NCBI GenBank assembly: GCA_963842835.1
Contig: CAWJIB010000004.1
Location: 124,001 to 188,000 of the forward strand
Length of the DNA: 64,000 nt
Direction of reading: 5' to 3'
Source of the DNA: Roseiarcus sp963842835
GTDB taxonomy: Bacteria > Pseudomonadota > Alphaproteobacteria > Rhizobiales > Beijerinckiaceae
Position 1 is the first letter of the stretch. Each line of letters opens with the position of its first letter. Of this stretch, positions 17,088 to 24,386 are shown piece after piece. The notes beneath the pieces were generated by a model, which ran no database searches, was not told where the DNA came from, and was given only the letters and a program-made list of their open reading frames with translations. The translations under genes were made by a program, and so were the position numbers.

Positions 17088-17792
17088 GTGGCCGGCGTGA
17101 AGATCGTTGCAAGCGAAGGGCGTTTTGGGCAAGAGGTCGGGGCCTTCGTGCGGTCGCTCGGGCTCGAATATTACGCCTATATGGCGGTCAAGCTGCCCAA
17201 GGGGGTCACCTGCGCCCCCGAGGACACGCTGCGCAGCAATTATCCCGACGCCTGGGTCCGCCGCTATCTCGAACGCGGCTATCGGTTCTATGATCCCGTC
17301 GTCGTGTCGGGCGCGGCCTCGCGCGTGCCGTTCCGTTGGGGCCACGGCGGCTTTCTAAGCCGTTACACCAAGGCCCAGCGGCTGGTGTTCCACGAGGCTC
17401 GCGAGTTCGACATCACCGAGGGCTATTGCGTTCCCGTCACCGGCCCCGCGGGCGACATCGGCCTCTTCAGCGTCGCCGCGGCGAGCCGCGCCGAACTCGA
17501 CGACGTCGTCGAAGAGTCGGCGCCCGCGATCCAGCTGTTCGTCGTTCAGCTCTTCGACGAGGTCATGCGAGGCCTGCTCGGCGGCGGGCGGAACGGCGAG
17601 CATCCGCTCTCGAATCGCGAACGCGAATGCCTGTTGTGGACCAGCGAAGGCATGACCACCGAACGCGTCGCCGCGCGGGTGAAGCTCTCGGAATCGGCGG
17701 TGAATTATCACCTGGGCAACGCCAGCCGCAAACTCGGCGCCTACAACAAGCACCACGCCGCGATCATCGCGCTGCGGGAGCGGCTGCTCTAA
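17088..17792 (+). CDS. LuxR-family transcriptional regulator with autoinducer-binding domain (solo)
   Basis: A protein of about 234 aa. Residues ~5-150 form an autoinducer-binding domain: EYYAYMAVKL, then W and Y in WVRRYLERGYRFYDPVV, then PFRWG, which correspond to the conserved Trp, Tyr, Asp and Trp of acyl-homoserine-lactone receptors. The C-terminus is a GerE helix-turn-helix (LSNRERECLLWTSEGMTTERVA, SAVNYHLGNASRKL). Several non-ATG starts are possible (TTG 17073, GTG 17088, GTG 17097). No luxI-type synthase is in the window, so it is a solo. It is divergent from the SBP gene and may control that cluster; this is inferred from position only. Confidence 0.82.
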   Translation: MAGVKIVASEGRFGQEVGAFVRSLGLEYYAYMAVKLPKGVTCAPEDTLRSNYPDAWVRRYLERGYRFYDPVVVSGAASRVPFRWGHGGFLSRYTKAQRLVFHEAREFDITEGYCVPVTGPAGDIGLFSVAAASRAELDDVVEESAPAIQLFVVQLFDEVMRGLLGGGRNGEHPLSNRERECLLWTSEGMTTERVAARVKLSESAVNYHLGNASRKLGAYNKHHAAIIALRERLL

Positions 17793-17820
17793 AGCATCCG
17801 TCTCGATCAAATCGAATGCT
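17793..17820. repeat. Short palindromic element after the luxR-type gene
   Basis: AGCAT and ATGCT flank an inner CGAT-CAA-ATCG hairpin, giving an interrupted 28-base palindrome directly after the stop. It may serve as a weak terminator. Similar AGCATYCGATTTGATCG elements are, from general experience, common between genes in Rhizobiales genomes. Confidence 0.4.
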
Positions 17821-17901
17821 CTGGGCATGCCGGCGAGGCTTAACCAGGTCTTCTTCCGCACCGTGGGGCGACCGTCCCCGGCATGAGGCGAAGCGGCGTC
17901 C

Positions 17902-19467
17902 TCACGCCCGCCAGGGGAACGTCCAGGTCTCCGTCAGCGCCTTGTTTGCGGCGCGCAGGAACACGCGCACGTCGCAGCTCTGACCGGGGTCGACCGCGAC
18001 GTCGACGCCGGCGCGGAAGCCGCGCAGGTGCGTGTTGGACGCGAGGAACGTGCGCAGCACGCGGCCCGCCGAAGTCGTCGCGACCACTTCGACCAGCGTC
18101 GGATCGCTGAGATAATAGCCGAGATCGCCGCCGGAGAAATCGATGAGAAAGCGGGTGGCGCCAGGCGGCGGCGCCTCGGCGGCGCCGAGAGCGCGTGGCG
18201 CGGCGCGGAAGGTGTTCACCGCGCGCGCGCCCGGCGTCAGGCGCGAATCATTGGTCAGCGCAGTGACGCGGTAGCCGTAGGTCATCGAGCGGCCGGCTTC
18301 GAAATTCTCCTTGGGCGCCCATTCGGCGACGATATTGTCGTTGGTTTCGTTGTCGGTCGGCAATTCCACCAGTTCGACGCCGCCTTCGCCCCAACCCTCG
18401 TGCGGCTCGATCCAGTAGCTGGGCCTGAGCTCATAGGCGAGGTCGAGATCCTGGTAGTGCTCGAAGGAGCGGTCGCGTTGGATGAAGCCGAATCCGCGCA
18501 CGTTGTTGTCGAGGAAGGTCGAGACCGCCGGCGCGGCTGGGTTGCTCAGCGGGCGCCAGATCCACTCGCCCGCGCCGGTGTGCATGAGCAGGCCGTCCAA
18601 ATCGTGCAATTCGGTGCGGAAATCGTCATCGACGCGATGGTCGTTCTTGCCCCTCAAGAACATCGACGAGAGCGGCGCCATGTTGAGCGAGGCGATCGAG
18701 CGGCGTGCGAACAGCGTCGCGGTCACGTCGACGCTCGTCTCCAGCGAGGGAACGATCTCGAAGCGGAAGGCGCCGGTCGCCAACTCGCTGTCGAGCAGCG
18801 CGTGAACCACGATGCGTTCGGCCATCGGATCGGGCGTCTCGATCCAGAATTCGCGGAAGAACGGGAATTCCTCGTTGGCGCGAGCGCCCGAGCCGATGCC
18901 GAGGCCCCGCGCCGACAGGCCGTAGCGCTGGCCGCGGCCGAGAAAGCGGTAATAGCTTGCGCCGAGAAAGGCGATGACCTCGTCCATGACGTGAGGCGCG
19001 TTGAGGGGATAGTGGAGGCGAAACCCGGCGAAGCCGAGATTGATCGGCAGGCCGCCGGGAATCTTGTTGCGGCCGTAGTCGAAGAGATTGGCCGCGTAGG
19101 GCACGGGCGCGGGAATGCCGTCGCGCAGCACGTTGACGACGACCGGGCGCCTGTAGAGATGACCGAGGTGGAAGAGCTCCAGGCGGAAGCTCGCGCCGGG
19201 CTGACCGAACAGCGGCTTGTCGGACTTGAAGCGGATGTCGCGCCAGGCGTCGTAGTCGAGCCCGGCGATCCCCTCGGGAAGCGGGGGAATCGAAGCGTCG
19301 AACGGCGCGTCGGCGAGATCGTGCGCGCGCCTGACGGCGTCGGCGTAGGCGAAGGCGGGCTTGGCGACCGCCTCGGGCGGCTGTTGGGCGAGAGCCGGCC
19401 GAAATAGGCGCGCGCCGGAGGCGGCGACCACGCTCACGAGCAGCGCCCGGCAATTCAAGGTGTGCAT
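17902..19467 (-). CDS. Periplasmic glucan biosynthesis protein OpgG/OpgD (MdoG)
   Basis: A 521-aa protein of the MdoG family. The N-terminus has a hydrophobic signal segment ending ALAQQ without a twin-arginine motif, which favours OpgG over the Tat-exported OpgD. Family markers include DYDAWRDIRFK, FHLGHLYRRPV, FAGFRLHYPLN, FREFWIETP, HDLDGLLMHTGAGEWIWRP and NVRGFGFIQRDRSFEHYQD. It acts in the periplasm on the glucan backbone during osmoregulated periplasmic glucan synthesis. The partner glucosyltransferase OpgH is not adjacent in this window, which is unusual for an opgGH pair, so the role rests on homology alone. Confidence 0.87.
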   Translation of the reverse strand: MHTLNCRALLVSVVAASGARLFRPALAQQPPEAVAKPAFAYADAVRRAHDLADAPFDASIPPLPEGIAGLDYDAWRDIRFKSDKPLFGQPGASFRLELFHLGHLYRRPVVVNVLRDGIPAPVPYAANLFDYGRNKIPGGLPINLGFAGFRLHYPLNAPHVMDEVIAFLGASYYRFLGRGQRYGLSARGLGIGSGARANEEFPFFREFWIETPDPMAERIVVHALLDSELATGAFRFEIVPSLETSVDVTATLFARRSIASLNMAPLSSMFLRGKNDHRVDDDFRTELHDLDGLLMHTGAGEWIWRPLSNPAAPAVSTFLDNNVRGFGFIQRDRSFEHYQDLDLAYELRPSYWIEPHEGWGEGGVELVELPTDNETNDNIVAEWAPKENFEAGRSMTYGYRVTALTNDSRLTPGARAVNTFRAAPRALGAAEAPPPGATRFLIDFSGGDLGYYLSDPTLVEVVATTSAGRVLRTFLASNTHLRGFRAGVDVAVDPGQSCDVRVFLRAANKALTETWTFPWRA

Positions 19468-19556
19468 GGCGTCCGTGTCTGGGAAGGCGAGGCCGATGAC
19501 CTATCGCGCCGCGTCGCCGAAGGCAACCGTGGCGCCTAGCCGCATGTCCAACGCCG

Positions 19557-20165
19557 TTAATGGCCGAACGGGCCAGGGGCGAACGGGCCGCCGTTGTTGA
19601 CCGCCGCTTCGACGCCGACGTGGAGATTGTTGGTGAGGGCGTAGTCGAAGCCGACTCCGGCCGTCCCCACCGCTTGCAACGCGCCGGGGCCGGCGAACAC
19701 GCCATTGAGCGAATCGTTGAGATTGGCGGCGCCGCCGCCAAAATTCGTCGGTCTGGCCAACGCCACCCCCGTTATGACGTAGGGCGTGAGACGGCCCATT
19801 TCGTAGCCGAGTTTGACGCTCGTCTCGGCGAAATCGAAGCCCCGGGTCGCGCCGCCGGGAAACATCCACGGCGCGTAGCCGGTGGAAAAGCGCACGCCGA
19901 CCACGACGTTGTTGTCGAAGCGGTGGTCGTAGCCGGCGAAAACGTCGCCGCCGACGGCGCCCTTGGCGTCCTTGACGCCCTTGAACGAAGCGACGGCGAG
20001 TTCGGTCCCGACGTAGAAACCCTTCCAGTTCGGCGCCTGCGTCTCCGGATCGGCGGCGAGGGAAGGCAGCGAGGGCTGGGTCGGCAAGTCCGCCGCCGAA
20101 GCGGGCGCGGCAAGCGCCAGCGCCGCGAAAGCGAGGGCGAAGCGCGTTGGCGATCCCTTGTGCAT
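19557..20165 (-). CDS. Outer-membrane beta-barrel protein (small porin-like)
   Basis: A 202-aa protein. The signal peptide is MHKGSPTRFALAFAALALAAPASA, cut before ADLP. The mature part begins with the 'ADLP...' Rhizobiales barrel start, then NWKGFYVGTELAVASF, FAGYDHRFDNNVVVGVRF, FAETSVKLGYEMGRLTPYV, and ends GVGFDYALTNNLHVGVEAAV. It is the same general class as the 7.3-8.1 kb barrel but not a close copy. The frame is open upstream of this ATG, but only this start gives a proper signal peptide. Confidence 0.78.
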   Translation of the reverse strand: MHKGSPTRFALAFAALALAAPASAADLPTQPSLPSLAADPETQAPNWKGFYVGTELAVASFKGVKDAKGAVGGDVFAGYDHRFDNNVVVGVRFSTGYAPWMFPGGATRGFDFAETSVKLGYEMGRLTPYVITGVALARPTNFGGGAANLNDSLNGVFAGPGALQAVGTAGVGFDYALTNNLHVGVEAAVNNGGPFAPGPFGH

Positions 20166-20549
20166 GCGCGAGATAAGACGCCACGCGACTGCGGCGTCAA
20201 GATGGCGGGCGCCGCCTGCCGCGCGGGAGCGTATCGCGAAGTCCTTCCGTCTGGCCTCGACCGTTCGGTGCGCGCCGTCGCTCCGTCGGCGTTTTCGCAG
20301 GACAGCGGCGTTCACGCTCCATGCCGAAAACAATTATTGTCGCTTGTCGCGGTCGGAATGGCCGCTGACGGAAGTAAATCATGACGTTACGGAAGCACAA
20401 TAGCTTAATGTGGTCCAGCAAATTCATGGCGTGTTAGTATATTCCGTGCGATAATGCCAATCGTTCTTGAGTATTGCCTGCGTATGGCCGTTCTGCAACC
20501 ACAAGACGCCAAAGCTTCACTCGCTTCGCAAGGGAGACACTGACGCGAG
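20166..20549. other. Divergent intergenic region with promoter-like A/T-rich part
   Basis: This 384-base gap lies between the barrel gene and the GGDEF-EAL gene. 20320-20470 is clearly A/T-richer than its surroundings, with short -10-like stretches such as TAGTATATT, and AAGGGAGACACTGACG forms the ribosome site of the downstream gene. No coding homology or stable RNA is seen. Confidence 0.4.
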
Positions 20550-22331
20550 ATGGGCGCTTTCCCCGTCATCGACGCCCTGGCCTCCGCGCCGACGCTTCCG
20601 ATCGCCGCGGCGATCTGCGTCGCATGGGCGGTTCCGCTTCTGGGTCTGCGCGCCCGTCGGCGCTGGCGCGACATCGCGCTCGACAACATGAACCACGGCG
20701 TCACGGTCTTCGATCGCGCGGGACGGTTGAAGTTCTGGAATCGACGCTTCCTGGCGCTCCACAAGCTGCGCGACGACGACGTGCGGCGCGGGATGATGCT
20801 GAGCGAACTGCTGGAGACGCGAAAGCGCCGCGGGTCCTTCGATATGCCGATCGGTCCAGTGCTTGCGCAATGGTCGGCGGCCGTGGCGCGGCGCGAAGTC
20901 TTCGCGAGCACCTTCGCCGTCGGCGACGACCTGATCATCGCGGTCGTCGTGCAGCCGCTGGCGGGCGGCGGCTGGGTGGCCACGCACGAGGACGTGACGG
21001 CGCTCGAACGCGCTCGCGAACGCGTCGCCTATCTCGCGCGCACGGACGTCTTGACGCAGTTGCCCAATCGATCCGCGGTGACCGAGCGCATCCGCGAGAG
21101 GCGCGCCTCGTCGTCCGCCGACCAGCGGCGCATTGGGCTTTTCCTCATCGACGTCGACCGCTTCAAGCTCGTCAACGACACCTATGGCCATTTGGTCGGC
21201 AACTCGTTCTTGCGCGCCGTGGGGCGCCGACTGCGCGAGAACTCCCGCTCGCATGATTGCGTCGCGCGCTATTCCGGAGACGAATTCATCGTCGTCGCGG
21301 AATTCGAACACGGCGAGGACGGCGCCTCCGCGCTCGCCGATCGCCTGAGCAAGTCCTTCGCGACTCCCTTGGACTGCGGCGCGCTGTCGCTGATGGCGTC
21401 CGTCAGCATCGGCGTGGCGGTCGCCGATCGTTCGCCTTTCGATGAGGAGCGTCTGCTGCGACACGCCGATTTCGCGCTCTACCAGGCGAAGGCGGCCGGC
21501 CGCGGCTGTTGGCGTCTCTTCAGCCGCGAGATGGAGCGCGTCCTGAACGAGCGCTCGGAGCTGCGCAACGACCTCGCGCTGGCGCTCGAGCGCGGCGAGC
21601 TGGAACTGCATTATCAGCCGCTGGTCGGCCTCGCCGACGCGCGCATACACGGGTTCGAGGCGCTGCTGCGCTGGCGTCATCCGCGTCGTGGGCTGCTCTC
21701 TCCCGGCGGCTTCGTGCCGATCGCCGAGGAAAGCGGCTTGATCAACTCGATCGGCGACTGGGTGATCGCGACGGCCTGCCGGGAGGCGGCGTCGTGGCCG
21801 AACGATCTTCGGGTCGCCGTCAATGTCTCGCCCGCGCAGTTCATCCGTGCGGACGTGCCGGGCGTCGTTGCGCGCGCCCTCGCCGCGAGCGGGCTCGCCG
21901 GGCATCGACTCGAGATTGAAATCACCGAGAGCGCGATCATGGACGACAAAGGCGACGCGGCGCTCGCGCTCGCGCGGCTGCGGCGAATGGGCGTGGCGGT
22001 GGCGCTGGACGACTTCGGCGTGGGATACGCGTCGGTCGACCGCCTGCATCGCTTTCCGTTCGATCGCATAAAGATCGACGGCAGCTTCATCGCCGAAGTG
22101 ACGACCGGCGCCCCGATGGCGCGCGCCCTGGTGCGCGCCATCGCGCTTTTCGCCGCCGACCAAGGCATCGCCACCACCGCGGAGGGCGTCGAGACGCGCG
22201 AACAGCTGGAATACGTGACCGCCGCCGGCGTCAGCGAGGCGCAAGGCTATTATTTTTCGCGGCCCGTTCCGGCGGCCGAAGTCGCCCGCCTGATCGCGCG
22301 CGACCGACCCGCCCTGGCCCCGACCGGATGA
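20550..22331 (+). CDS. PAS-GGDEF-EAL cyclic-di-GMP turnover protein
   Basis: A 593-aa protein. An N-terminal hydrophobic helix (about 10-33) is followed by a PAS-type domain (MNHGVTVFDRAGRLKFWNRRFL). Next is a GGDEF domain (about 165-320) whose signature reads SGDEF, with DVDRFKLVNDTYGH. Last is an EAL domain (about 335-580) with EALLRW, the metal/catalytic segments VNVSPAQF, EITES and DDFGVGY, KIDGSFI, and AEGVET. The EAL domain has the residues needed for c-di-GMP hydrolysis. The GGDEF domain carries Ser for the first Gly, which is tolerated in many active cyclases. The net direction of activity cannot be told from sequence. Confidence 0.88.
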   Translation: MGAFPVIDALASAPTLPIAAAICVAWAVPLLGLRARRRWRDIALDNMNHGVTVFDRAGRLKFWNRRFLALHKLRDDDVRRGMMLSELLETRKRRGSFDMPIGPVLAQWSAAVARREVFASTFAVGDDLIIAVVVQPLAGGGWVATHEDVTALERARERVAYLARTDVLTQLPNRSAVTERIRERRASSSADQRRIGLFLIDVDRFKLVNDTYGHLVGNSFLRAVGRRLRENSRSHDCVARYSGDEFIVVAEFEHGEDGASALADRLSKSFATPLDCGALSLMASVSIGVAVADRSPFDEERLLRHADFALYQAKAAGRGCWRLFSREMERVLNERSELRNDLALALERGELELHYQPLVGLADARIHGFEALLRWRHPRRGLLSPGGFVPIAEESGLINSIGDWVIATACREAASWPNDLRVAVNVSPAQFIRADVPGVVARALAASGLAGHRLEIEITESAIMDDKGDAALALARLRRMGVAVALDDFGVGYASVDRLHRFPFDRIKIDGSFIAEVTTGAPMARALVRAIALFAADQGIATTAEGVETREQLEYVTAAGVSEAQGYYFSRPVPAAEVARLIARDRPALAPTG

Positions 22332-22347
22332 ATGCGCGCGCCGCGCT

Positions 22348-23019
22348 TCAGGCTCCTCGGCCCAGCGCGTGCAGAATGCCGGCGAAGTGGCAGGCGGCGG
22401 CGACGGCGACGCAGGCGTGCCAGATCGCGTTCTGGAACTTCAGGCTATGCCAGAGATGGAACGCGACGCCGATCGAATAGATGACGCCGCCGAGAACGAC
22501 GAGCGCGAGCGTCTCAGCCGGCAGCGCGGCGACGAGCGGCTTGATCGCGACGATAGCCGACCAGCCGAGCGCGAGATAGACGCCGACCGCGACGCGGTCG
22601 AAGCGGCCGGGCAGGAACAGTTTGAGCGCGACGCCGACGAGCGCGCCGCTCCAGACGAATGCGGCGAGCCCGATGGCCCAAAGGCTGTTCAGCGTCTGGG
22701 AGAGCAGCGCGGTGTAAGTGCCGGCGATCATCAGGTAGATCGAGGAATGATCACAGCGCCGCAGGATCCATTTCAGCGGCGAAGCGGGCGTCATGTTGTA
22801 GGCGAAGGAAAAGCCGAACAACAGAAAAAAGCCGGCCGCGTAGACCGCTATCGCCAGCCCCACCCCGGCTCCGCCATGGAGCGCGACCTTCATGAACAGC
22901 AGCGAGAAGCCGACCACGCCCGCGATCAGCGCGGCCGCATGCACGAATCCGTCGGCGACGAGTTCGCCTTTGCTGTAAGCGCGCTTGAAAAGGCGCGGGT
23001 GCAAATCGGGCAGGGACAT
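22348..23019 (-). CDS. Hemolysin III / TrhA-family membrane protein
   Basis: A 223-aa protein with seven predicted membrane helices and the PAQR/HlyIII signatures: VADGFVHAAALIAGVVG near the N-terminus, FSFAYNMTP, RCDHSSIYLMIAGTYTAL with the metal-binding-type Asp-His, and FHLWHSLKFQNAIWHACV near the end. The His residues match the zinc-site pattern of the family. The start has GAGGAC just upstream. The family name comes from a Bacillus cereus protein; the role in Gram-negative bacteria is probably in membrane homeostasis rather than haemolysis. Confidence 0.85.
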   Translation of the reverse strand: MSLPDLHPRLFKRAYSKGELVADGFVHAAALIAGVVGFSLLFMKVALHGGAGVGLAIAVYAAGFFLLFGFSFAYNMTPASPLKWILRRCDHSSIYLMIAGTYTALLSQTLNSLWAIGLAAFVWSGALVGVALKLFLPGRFDRVAVGVYLALGWSAIVAIKPLVAALPAETLALVVLGGVIYSIGVAFHLWHSLKFQNAIWHACVAVAAACHFAGILHALGRGA

Positions 23020-23127
23020 GGACGTCCTCTCAACGCGGCGAGAGCGACATTCATGGGCCTATGCGACAAAATGCGCAAGGCGGCGTCGCTTGCCAATTGC
23101 CCGCGATTTCGCGTGATGTTGGACGCC

Positions 23128-23448
23128 ATGGGTGTGATTCGGGGAACTGCCGGTCGAAAGGTCATTGAACGCAAGAGTCCTCGACATTCCACATACAAGA
23201 CGGCCCACATCGTCTTTGACGGCGGCGAAAATGTCATTCGCTGCTCAATTCGAAACCTGTCCGACACTGGGGCCGCGCTCGCGCTCGCGCCGGAATCTTA
23301 CGTTCCCAGGGCTTTCGACCTGCTCTTGGAGACCGACGTCACGACGCAGGTGAACCAGGGAGTATGGCGCACCGATAAGAAAATGGTTCTGCGCTCCTGC
23401 GTTTCGGTGTGGAGGAGCGGCCCGCGTCTCGGCCTAAAGTTTCAGTAG
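23128..23448 (+). CDS. Small PilZ-domain protein
   Basis: A protein of about 106 aa. It holds a single PilZ domain: RKVIERKSPRHSTYKTAHIVF with the RxxxR-type c-di-GMP loop, then the second motif RNLSDTGAAL, and a C-terminal strand VSVWRSGPRLGLKF. Single-domain PilZ proteins of this size are very common in Rhizobiales. ATG codons at 23053, 23116 and 23128 are possible; 23128 is closest to where homology begins. It probably binds c-di-GMP made or degraded by proteins such as the GGDEF-EAL protein nearby. The downstream target is unknown. Confidence 0.75.
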   Translation: MGVIRGTAGRKVIERKSPRHSTYKTAHIVFDGGENVIRCSIRNLSDTGAALALAPESYVPRAFDLLLETDVTTQVNQGVWRTDKKMVLRSCVSVWRSGPRLGLKFQ

Positions 23449-23488
23449 CGGTCGGACGCTCGAGAACGCGAGCTGGCGCCTTTCGCGC

Positions 23489-23791
23489 TCACTTTCGCTT
23501 TCGCCGAATGAAGATCACAACGGCGATGACGAGCCAAACCAGGGCCGCGATCGCACCGAGCGGCAGGGTGAAGAAAACGAACCAGCCGGATACGAACATC
23601 GCGCCGAGCGCTCCGCCCACGTCCTTACCGAGGACAAGGCAGGGGTAAAAGCCCCCTTCGTCAACTCGGCATCCCATCGACGCGCCGAACATCCCGGCCG
23701 CGATCGCGACCACGAGGGGCAATATCGCGAAAACGACGATGAGCGCGAGGCTCGGTCCCAGCCAGATCGACGCCCTTCGTCCCTCGCTCAT
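23489..23791 (-). CDS. Small three-helix membrane protein of unknown function
   Basis: A 100-aa protein. It has an N-terminal hydrophobic helix (LGPSLALIVVFAILPLVVAIAAG), a short periplasmic loop with two Cys (GCRVDEGGFYPCLVLG, possibly a disulfide), two further helices and a basic tail FIRRKRK. I recognise no domain. The ATG chosen gives a sensible topology, while the frame upstream is unrelated. It is read convergently toward the PilZ gene and follows the typA remnant region. Confidence 0.6.
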   Translation of the reverse strand: MSEGRRASIWLGPSLALIVVFAILPLVVAIAAGMFGASMGCRVDEGGFYPCLVLGKDVGGALGAMFVSGWFVFFTLPLGAIAALVWLVIAVVIFIRRKRK

Positions 23792-23964
23792 CGTGATATT
23801 CCGTCTATCCAATTCCGCGCCGCCCGAGCCGCGAGCCGCTGGAAAAGCGTGCGCAAAGTCCCTGCCATAGTAGGCCCGCGGCGGCAATGCGTCGCAAAGG
23901 GCATCGAGGCAAGGGGGCGCCTCCGTCTCGCGCCTTTGGCCGCTTCGGTCCCGCCGGGAAGCGC

Positions 23965-24165
23965 GCCATCCGCCGCCTTCGCCCGCTTGCGGTGGTCGGG
24001 GTCGAGCAGGGCGTTGCGGGCGATCGATTCCGGCGGCGCCTCGACGAATTCGTCGTCTCGGACGGCGACGAGCGCTCTGTGCCCGTCATCGGGATCGTCG
24101 GCGCCGTCCGCCTGGGCGCCTTGCCTCGCCCTCGCAGCGAGTTGGTGGGGCCTAGCTCCAAACAG
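23965..24165 (-). pseudogene. Decayed copy of the typA 3' end
   Basis: On the minus strand, codons reading DDEFVEAPPESIA then ALLDPDHRKRAK closely match the C-terminus of the intact TypA encoded at 27591-29420 (DDELVEVTPKSIR, ALLDPNDRKRAE). Just upstream, in another frame, PTNSLR...KA.R.T.P.IPMT matches the preceding TypA stretch (LTNIR...MT), so the copy is frameshifted. The DNA match runs over about 200 bases and then stops. Both copies have the same orientation and lie on either side of the xoxFGJ operon. The fragment cannot be functional. Confidence 0.75.
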
Positions 24166-24386
24166 AATTTGGAATGTCGAAAAGTCGGCTTGACAATTGA
24201 CTGTCTCCACAAGGAAGATGCGTGACTATCTTAATACCAAAGATGCGCGCGTTCTTAATCGCATTGTTCGAACGAGCCACGGGATTTCGTTAGTTTATGC
24301 GTTTGGGGGGCGTTCGGGGCCACGGCCCGAAACGACCTTTCTGAAGAAAGGGCGGCAAGCGCAATTAAGCGTTTGAACAGCCTCAA
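24166..24386 (+). promoter_or_regulatory. xoxF leader region with two hairpins
   Basis: This stretch is lower in GC than the neighbourhood. It contains an interrupted palindrome TTCGGG-GCCACGG-CCCGAA (24313-24331) and a small stem CCTTTC-TGAA-GAAAGG (24338-24353), then GGGAGGA (24389-24395) as ribosome site. The xox promoter should be here, but no regulator site is recognisable. Confidence 0.45.

Noticed and set aside
20517..22244. 575-codon frame antisense to the GGDEF-EAL gene
   Set aside because: Shadow frame; the plus strand has conserved catalytic motifs throughout.
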